The notes under the pieces: model-generated
Seen by the model: the letters and a program-made list of their open reading frames with translations, nothing else
Database searches by the model: none
What the model was told of the DNA's origin: nothing
Position numbers and translations under genes: made by a program
NCBI GenBank assembly: GCA_021786335.1
Contig: JAJYNM010000034.1
Location: forward strand, 1 to 9,483
Direction: 5' to 3'
From: an archaeon
GTDB taxonomy: Archaea; Thermoproteota; Nitrososphaeria; Nitrososphaerales; UBA183
Length of the DNA: 9,483 nucleotides
In this document: positions 6,339-9,483 of the stretch, one piece after another
How positions within the stretch are numbered: the first letter of the stretch is position 1
Layout of the letters: each line of letters starts with the position of its first letter

Positions 6339-6773
6339 TTGGCTGGAATTGAAGTAGCCATAAGATCCGTCGAAGGAAGCAAGCTCGCGGAAGACGTGAC
6401 CGCCGACAGCTCTGTGAGCTTCAACGTGGCTGCCAACCTGGTGGAGTCAGAGCGGAACCCCGAAAAGCTCACGCTGAAGTTCACCATCGAGCTGAACACG
6501 GAGCCCGACGTGGCGAAGATGACGATCGCAGGCACCGCCGTGCTGACAGGAGACGACAAGGAAATCGACACCCTCCTGACCCCCAAGGAAGGCGAGTCGG
6601 TCCCTCCTGTCTTCATGAAGATCTACCAGCGGGTGTATGCGGTGCTGTACCTCGTCAGCGGCTCGCTGAAGATCCCATATCCCAGCCCGGGGTTGCTGAA
6701 GGGGGTACGCCTAGTGTCGACCAGGGAGATGTCCCAGGTGGCCACCCCCCAGAGCCGTAACGTGATGGCCTAG
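6339..6773 (+). CDS. Small SecB-like fold protein, paralogue A
   Basis: A 144-residue soluble protein starting at TTG 6339; no other start in frame gives a complete product. The middle is beta-rich (KLTLKFTIEL, then KMTIAGTAVL, about 43-69), followed by a helix with IYQRVYAVLYLVSG (95-108) and a PYPSPGLLKGVRL ending (113-125). Strands, then a long helix, then a proline-rich strand is the order seen in SecB-type chaperones, so a SecB-like fold is inferred. The match is to layout rather than to close sequence. The protein encoded at 7582-7977 shares the same pattern and is a clear paralogue. The gene is divergent from the chaperone ATPase and ends with its stop codon overlapping that of the winged-helix gene. 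A chaperone or scaffold role is a guess from fold and context. Confidence 0.85.
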   Translation: MAGIEVAIRSVEGSKLAEDVTADSSVSFNVAANLVESERNPEKLTLKFTIELNTEPDVAKMTIAGTAVLTGDDKEIDTLLTPKEGESVPPVFMKIYQRVYAVLYLVSGSLKIPYPSPGLLKGVRLVSTREMSQVATPQSRNVMA

Positions 6774-7099
6774 GCTGCGTAGAGGGCCCTCGCTGAGACG
6801 AACACGGGCGGCTCCTGCTGGGACGGGATCACCGCCGGCTTCGTGAAGACGGCCTCGAGCTCGCTGAACCTCCTTAGGACGCCGTACCCCTCGTCCGTCA
6901 GCGAGACGAATATACCCGTGCCCTTGGATTCGCTCTTCAGGATCCCCTTCTGCTCGAGGAAGTCGAGCGCCTCCTTCAGGACCTTCCAGGCGAGGTTCGC
7001 CTTGTACATGATCCTGGTGCGCCTGATCTCCTGCTCTTCGGCCACCACCTTCATCACGTCAACGAACACTTCGATCTTCGACCTGCGGATCAACTTCAT
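6770..7099 (-). CDS. ArnR1-like winged helix-turn-helix protein
   Basis: A 109-residue DNA-binding protein starting at ATG 7099 (MKLIRRSKIEVF). A longer frame to 7138 exists but would run through the TATA box at 7118-7124, whose centre is about 22 bases from ATG 7099, so the shorter start is chosen. The sequence matches the small archaeal winged-helix family (HTH_45 / ArnR1-like). It has a first helix with VFVDVMKVVAEEQ, the RTRIMYKANLAWKVLKEAL helix-turn-helix, then LDFLEQKGIL and the wing with IFVSLTDEGYGVL. A 30-residue C-terminal tail is proline-containing and specific to this gene. It probably acts as a local transcription regulator; the target is unknown. It converges with the SecB-like gene, the two stop codons sharing bases in CCTAGG. 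Confidence 0.88.
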   Translation of the reverse strand: MKLIRRSKIEVFVDVMKVVAEEQEIRRTRIMYKANLAWKVLKEALDFLEQKGILKSESKGTGIFVSLTDEGYGVLRRFSELEAVFTKPAVIPSQQEPPVFVSARALYAA

Positions 7100-7117
7100 G
7101 GATACAGCTTGCCGCCG

Positions 7118-7124
7118 TATATAT
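7118..7124 (-). promoter_or_regulatory. TATA box of the winged-helix gene
   Basis: Minus-strand gatatatac, with the core at 7118-7124, is centred about 22 bases before ATG 7099. This implies a leaderless transcript and fixes the start. Confidence 0.6.
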
Positions 7125-7187
7125 CCCCCCACCAACATTCGCCCCTCAGACGGATGCTGAAGTTCTGGTTTTCGGCAACCTTCGGGG

Positions 7188-7409
7188 CTATCCCGCCGTC
7201 AGTTCCTTCTTGATCTGCTCGAACTGCCTGTGGTAGTCCATGGCGACTTTGTCCCTGTCCTGCTCCTGGACCATGGTGGTCGCAGCGTACGACACCACTT
7301 CGAGGGCCTCGTGCTCGGTCCTGAGGTGCTCTATCAGCCCCGTCTTCCCGTCGACTTGGGACATGCACACCCTGCAGGTGTATATCACGTCCCTTGGCTC
7401 CTGCGGCAT
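7188..7409 (-). CDS. Small C2H2 zinc-finger protein
   Basis: A 73-residue protein starting at ATG 7409 (MPQEPRDVIYTC). The frame extends to TTG 7457, but the TATA box at 7431-7440 falls within that extension and is centred 26 bases from ATG 7409, so the shorter form is taken. It contains one zinc finger, YTCRVCMSQ...LIEHLRTEHE, with spacing C-x2-C-x12-H-x4-H, followed by a helical, charged tail (DYHRQFEQIKKEL). Archaeal single-finger proteins of this sort are thought to bind nucleic acid or act as small regulators. The tail may mediate self-association. The gene lies about 65 bases upstream of the promoter of the winged-helix gene, on the same strand, with its own promoter. Confidence 0.82.
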   Translation of the reverse strand: MPQEPRDVIYTCRVCMSQVDGKTGLIEHLRTEHEALEVVSYAATTMVQEQDRDKVAMDYHRQFEQIKKELTAG

Positions 7410-7430
7410 CACGGCCGATTGGCCTCGGTT

Positions 7431-7440
7431 CTTATTTAAC
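7431..7440. promoter_or_regulatory. TATA box shared by divergent starts
   Basis: The stretch cttatttaac is centred about 26 bases from ATG 7409 on the minus strand (zinc-finger gene) and about 25 bases from ATG 7460 on the plus strand. It may fire in both directions. The minus-strand use is well supported by the gene; the plus-strand use depends on the short ORF. Confidence 0.55.
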
Positions 7441-7459
7441 GGTTTTATGGAGTTCAACC

Positions 7460-7564
7460 ATGAAGCGAGACTCCATCTCCTTTGAAACGGTGCGTCGTCT
7501 GGGTTTGAAATCTATGTCAGACCGACGAGCGGAAAGGCGCGGCGAAGGGCCGACCCGACTCTAG
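7460..7564 (+). pseudogene. Short ORF resembling the N-terminus of a YjbR/MmcQ-family protein
   Basis: A 34-codon frame from ATG 7460 to TAG 7562-7564 begins MKRDSISFETVRRLGL. This resembles the usual opening of YjbR/MmcQ-type proteins, where a phrase like 'F-x-x-VRR-x-x-L' is followed by LPGVEE. The expected continuation is absent: after LGL the sequence becomes arginine-rich and stops. It is therefore best read as the 5' remnant of a gene whose rest was deleted, still behind a possible TATA box at 7431-7440. It could instead be a genuine small protein. The family assignment rests on about a dozen residues only. Confidence 0.35.
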
Positions 7565-7581
7565 AAACGGCTTCGGCGGCG

Positions 7582-7977
7582 CTAGTGCGCCAGGTGGACG
7601 TCCTTGACCAGCCATGGAGAAGGCGCGTCCAGCCCCTGGGTGGCAAGCGCGAGGTACAGCGCTTCGTAGTTGCTCCGGTAGATCTGGAGCGCGACGTCGC
7701 TGAGGACAGCCTCGCCTAGGTCCTCGAGGTTCTCGTCCTTGGCCAGCATGTCGACGCTGGCGGTAGCAAACCCCCCTATCTGCACCCTGTAAATCAGGGG
7801 GAATGTCTCGATGTCGATGGCGTACCTGAGCTTGATCTTGGCGCCGTCCCTGGACACGGTCTTGATGTCGGCCTGAAGGTCGAAGGTGTACTTCGCCCCC
7901 TGGGGGGGCTTGATGGCCACGAGACTGGTCCTGAGCTTGGTCAGGTGGGCTTCGACCTGCAGCTTCTGCGATAGCAA
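7582..7977 (-). CDS. Small SecB-like fold protein, paralogue B
   Basis: A 131-residue soluble protein starting at TTG 7977, about 31 bases from the centre of a TATA-like box (8005-8010). It shows the same order of elements as the protein at 6339-6773: strands KIKLRYAIDIET (47-58) and VQIGGFATA (65-73), a helix with IYRSNYEALYLAL (99-111), and the ending PSPWLVKDVHL (119-129). The shared signature, seen directly, is I-E-x-x-T-x-P, then I-x-G-x-A, then IY-x3-Y-x2-LYL, then PSP-x-L-x-K-x-V-x-L. Sequences are otherwise divergent, and a helical N-terminal segment replaces that of paralogue A. A SecB-like chaperone fold is inferred. The ATG at 7996 is out of frame. Confidence 0.82.
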   Translation of the reverse strand: MLSQKLQVEAHLTKLRTSLVAIKPPQGAKYTFDLQADIKTVSRDGAKIKLRYAIDIETFPLIYRVQIGGFATASVDMLAKDENLEDLGEAVLSDVALQIYRSNYEALYLALATQGLDAPSPWLVKDVHLAH

Positions 7978-8004
7978 GGCCAGGAAGTCCCCGCATGCGG
8001 GTCG

Positions 8005-8010
8005 ATTAAA
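8005..8010 (-). promoter_or_regulatory. TATA-like box of the second SecB-like gene
   Basis: Minus-strand ctttaatc is centred about 31 bases before TTG 7977, leaving a very short leader. It supports the TTG start. Confidence 0.45.
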
Positions 8011-8111
8011 GGAGAATTGAACTTTTGGCGCCCGGGCACGGTGCTTTTAGGGAAAACGGCAATTTTTCTCCGTCGTTCGCGCAGCATGGCAGTTGGGGCA
8101 AGTTTAACCAG

Positions 8112-8117
8112 TTAAAT
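8112..8117 (+). promoter_or_regulatory. TATA box of the carotenoid gene
   Basis: The sequence ttaaat is centred about 36 bases before ATG 8151 and 30 bases before TTG 8145. A small inverted repeat (GGCCT-AG-AGGCC, 8123-8134) lies between the box and the expected transcription start. Confidence 0.45.
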
Positions 8118-8150
8118 GGGTGGGCCTAGAGGCCTGAGTTCCAGTTGGGT

Positions 8151-8855
8151 ATGAACCTCGCGTCGCCGGGGATAGCCGAGGTCTCCTTCATCATCCTCGC
8201 GGCCCTGGTCTTCTACGCGGGGAGCAAGAGGTATGGGGCCTTCAGGACCGGGGTCTTCTTGGCGGGGGCGCTCCTCTGGACGGCGCTGCTGGAGAACTTC
8301 GCCGTGTTGAACGGCGGGTACACATACTACGCGTACTCCGGCCTGATCTACCCTGGCTATCCAGGATACCTCTTCTGGGTAGGGATGGTGCCCCTGTGGA
8401 TCCTTCTTGGATGGTTCGTTTTTGCCATGGCGGCTTACGTGCTGTTCCACGACGTCCTGCTGAGCAAAAGGAGCACCGTGGTACAAGCTACAGCCGCTGG
8501 CCTCTTCGCACTGAACATCGACTTGATGATGGACCCGGCGGCCACCGGAAACAAGCTCTGGGTCTGGCTTGCGGGGTCGTTCCGCACCTTGGGGGTCCCC
8601 CTCTTCGACTTCATAGGGTGGTTCATCCTGATCTTCCTCTACTTCGTCATAGTGTCGACGACCCTCTTCGATACACGGCCGATGGCAGTCCTGGGGAGGG
8701 CGGAGGAGCGCCTCTTTGGGACGCTCGACGCCGCCAAACCGGGACCGGACCTCAGGCGGTTCTTCTTCAGGATAGTGGTCCTTGAGGTTCTCGTGATCGC
8801 TTTCCTGTACTACCTGTCGAACTTCCTCGACTTCATAGCCCGCTCGGTTTTGTGA
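8151..8855 (+). CDS. cruF: Carotenoid biosynthesis membrane protein, CruF-like hydratase
   Basis: An integral membrane protein of about 234 residues with six or seven hydrophobic helices. ATG 8151 is taken as start; TTG 8145, two codons earlier, is possible. Numbering from TTG 8145, family features are LLENFAVLNGGYTYYAY (48-64) with a conserved glutamate and tyrosines, the NIDLMMDPAA segment (124-133) with two aspartates, and GVPLFDFIGWF (150-160), a hallmark of the Caroten_synth (DUF422) family. CruF enzymes hydrate the ends of linear carotenoids; in archaea this is the last step to C50 bacterioruberin-type pigments. The substrate here cannot be told, and no other carotenoid gene lies in the window. 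Its TGA overlaps the start of the next gene, so the two form an operon. Confidence 0.9.
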   Translation: MNLASPGIAEVSFIILAALVFYAGSKRYGAFRTGVFLAGALLWTALLENFAVLNGGYTYYAYSGLIYPGYPGYLFWVGMVPLWILLGWFVFAMAAYVLFHDVLLSKRSTVVQATAAGLFALNIDLMMDPAATGNKLWVWLAGSFRTLGVPLFDFIGWFILIFLYFVIVSTTLFDTRPMAVLGRAEERLFGTLDAAKPGPDLRRFFFRIVVLEVLVIAFLYYLSNFLDFIARSVL

Positions 8856-9076
8856 TGGACATGGCAGAAGGTCCGAGCGAGGTGAAAGACGGTAGAGGGG
8901 TAGGCCTCGTGGTGGCGAGCATATTCGGGGTGTTCTTGGTATTCGTCGTGCTCCAGCTGGTCGGGAACCCGGACAACCAGATAGGCTCGCTGTCGGTCAG
9001 CCTCCTGTACTCTGTCGTCGTGTATATCCCCGTGTTCGTCGTTTGTGCGATCGCGCTGATGAAGGCCCGCCGCTGA
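8855..9076 (+). CDS. Small two-helix membrane protein, co-operonic with the CruF-like gene
   Basis: A 73-residue protein whose ATG 8855 shares one base with the TGA of the carotenoid gene; GTG 8852 is an alternative giving one more residue. A short polar N-terminus (MDMAEGPSEVKDG) is followed by two hydrophobic segments (about 17-37 and 48-69) and a basic end (KARR), so the loop between them is short. No family is recognised. The overlap suggests translational coupling, and perhaps a role as a subunit or helper of the carotenoid enzyme. It converges with the gene at the right edge after a 13-base gap. Confidence 0.8.
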   Translation: MDMAEGPSEVKDGRGVGLVVASIFGVFLVFVVLQLVGNPDNQIGSLSVSLLYSVVVYIPVFVVCAIALMKARR

Positions 9077-9089
9077 CGGCCGCAGGAAC

Positions 9090-9483
9090 TCAGCCCACTG
9101 AAGGCGGCTTTTCCCCGCCACGGGTGACTCTGAGCCCCGCCGTGTCCACTACGAAGTGGGTGGAGAACAAGCTCTTCATCAGGCTCACCGTCTGCTCTTC
9201 ATGGGCGCCGAGAGTGAGAAGGAAGAGCGACGACACGTTCCCCCGGCTCAGGATGCCGCTCGCCTGTCTTACGAACTTGTACGCCTCTTGGACGCCGAGC
9301 GAGAGGACGAGGTCAGAGAGGCTGTCAAAGACTATCGCAAGCTTGGCCCCGGGGTTGATTGTGACGACCTTGTTCATCACGTCCAGGAGGATAGGGGGGT
9401 CCGCCGCGGGGACGAGCACCTCGTCCGGGTTCTCGGTCTCTTTCGGGTAGCTGACGCTTGCCGAGAAGACGTATACCCTCACC
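9090..9483 (-). CDS. RecA/KaiC-like ATPase, C-terminal part (cut by window edge)
   Basis: The frame is open at the right edge and ends at TGA 9090-9092; about 130 residues are visible. A Walker B-like strand, KLAIVFDSLSDLVLSLG (about 47-63), is followed by a helix (VQEAYKFVRQASGIL), another strand (VSSLFLLTLGAHEE) and a final beta pair (STHFVVDTAGLRVTRG). This order matches the second half of the RecA-like fold in archaeal KaiC/RadA-related signalling ATPases. The P-loop would lie outside the window and cannot be checked. The GTG at 9482 is only the first start-like codon inside the window and is not proposed as the true start. Confidence 0.75.
   Translation of the reverse strand, partial: VRVYVFSASVSYPKETENPDEVLVPAADPPILLDVMNKVVTINPGAKLAIVFDSLSDLVLSLGVQEAYKFVRQASGILSRGNVSSLFLLTLGAHEEQTVSLMKSLFSTHFVVDTAGLRVTRGGEKPPSVG

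Noticed and set aside
6311..6616. Minus-strand frame opposite the first SecB-like gene
   Set aside because: It is serine/threonine-rich antisense; the plus-strand product has a paralogue in the same window.
8030..8037. Palindrome GCCCGGGC between the second SecB-like gene and the carotenoid gene
   Set aside because: It is a short GC palindrome likely by chance, with no promoter spacing or second copy.
1..9483. CRISPR arrays, tRNA or rRNA genes
   Set aside because: No regularly spaced repeats and no tRNA- or rRNA-like sequence were seen on either strand.

Overview
The window looks like a piece of an archaeal chromosome. Most genes sit about 22-31 bases downstream of TATA-like boxes, with little or no leader. 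Start codons are often TTG, arginine is mostly AGG, and the proteins are archaeal in type: an ArnR1-like winged helix, a small C2H2 zinc finger, a CruF-type carotenoid protein and a RecA/KaiC-like ATPase. GC is about 60% in most genes. A Thaumarchaeota (Nitrososphaeria)-like source fits best, but this is an inference; no marker gene fixes the lineage.

Left part (1-2030): an accessory strip. It holds a gene cut by the window edge (minus strand favoured). Next comes a lower-GC (about half GC by eye) minus-strand cluster of three unrecognised genes of about 38, 79 and 238 codons, packed end to end with TTG starts, behind a well-placed TATA box and followed by a hairpin. After it lies a broken transposase, 5'-truncated and frameshifted by a 4-base tandem duplication.

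Centre (2064-6142): a two-gene minus-strand operon with an ATGA overlap. The first gene is a MoxR/NorQ/CbbQ-type AAA+ ATPase whose P-loop is split by a 459-residue intein with a LAGLIDADG homing endonuclease. The second is a NorD/CbbO-like von Willebrand A protein. Such pairs act as chaperones that activate or load metal into a client enzyme. No client is encoded here.

Right part (6143-9483): a short divergent promoter region with a perfect inverted repeat separates the ATPase from a small SecB-like protein on the plus strand. That gene converges, stop codon on stop codon, with an ArnR1-like winged-helix gene. A C2H2 zinc-finger gene follows, whose TATA box lies midway between its own start and a short plus-strand ORF resembling the N-terminus of a YjbR/MmcQ protein. 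Then come a second, diverged copy of the SecB-like protein, a carotenoid hydratase (CruF-like) with a small overlapping membrane-protein gene, and the C-terminal part of a RecA/KaiC-like ATPase at the right edge.

The most notable items are the intein in the chaperone ATPase P-loop, the two SecB-like paralogues beside the ATPase-VWA operon, the operator-like repeat between them, and the unrecognised low-GC cluster.
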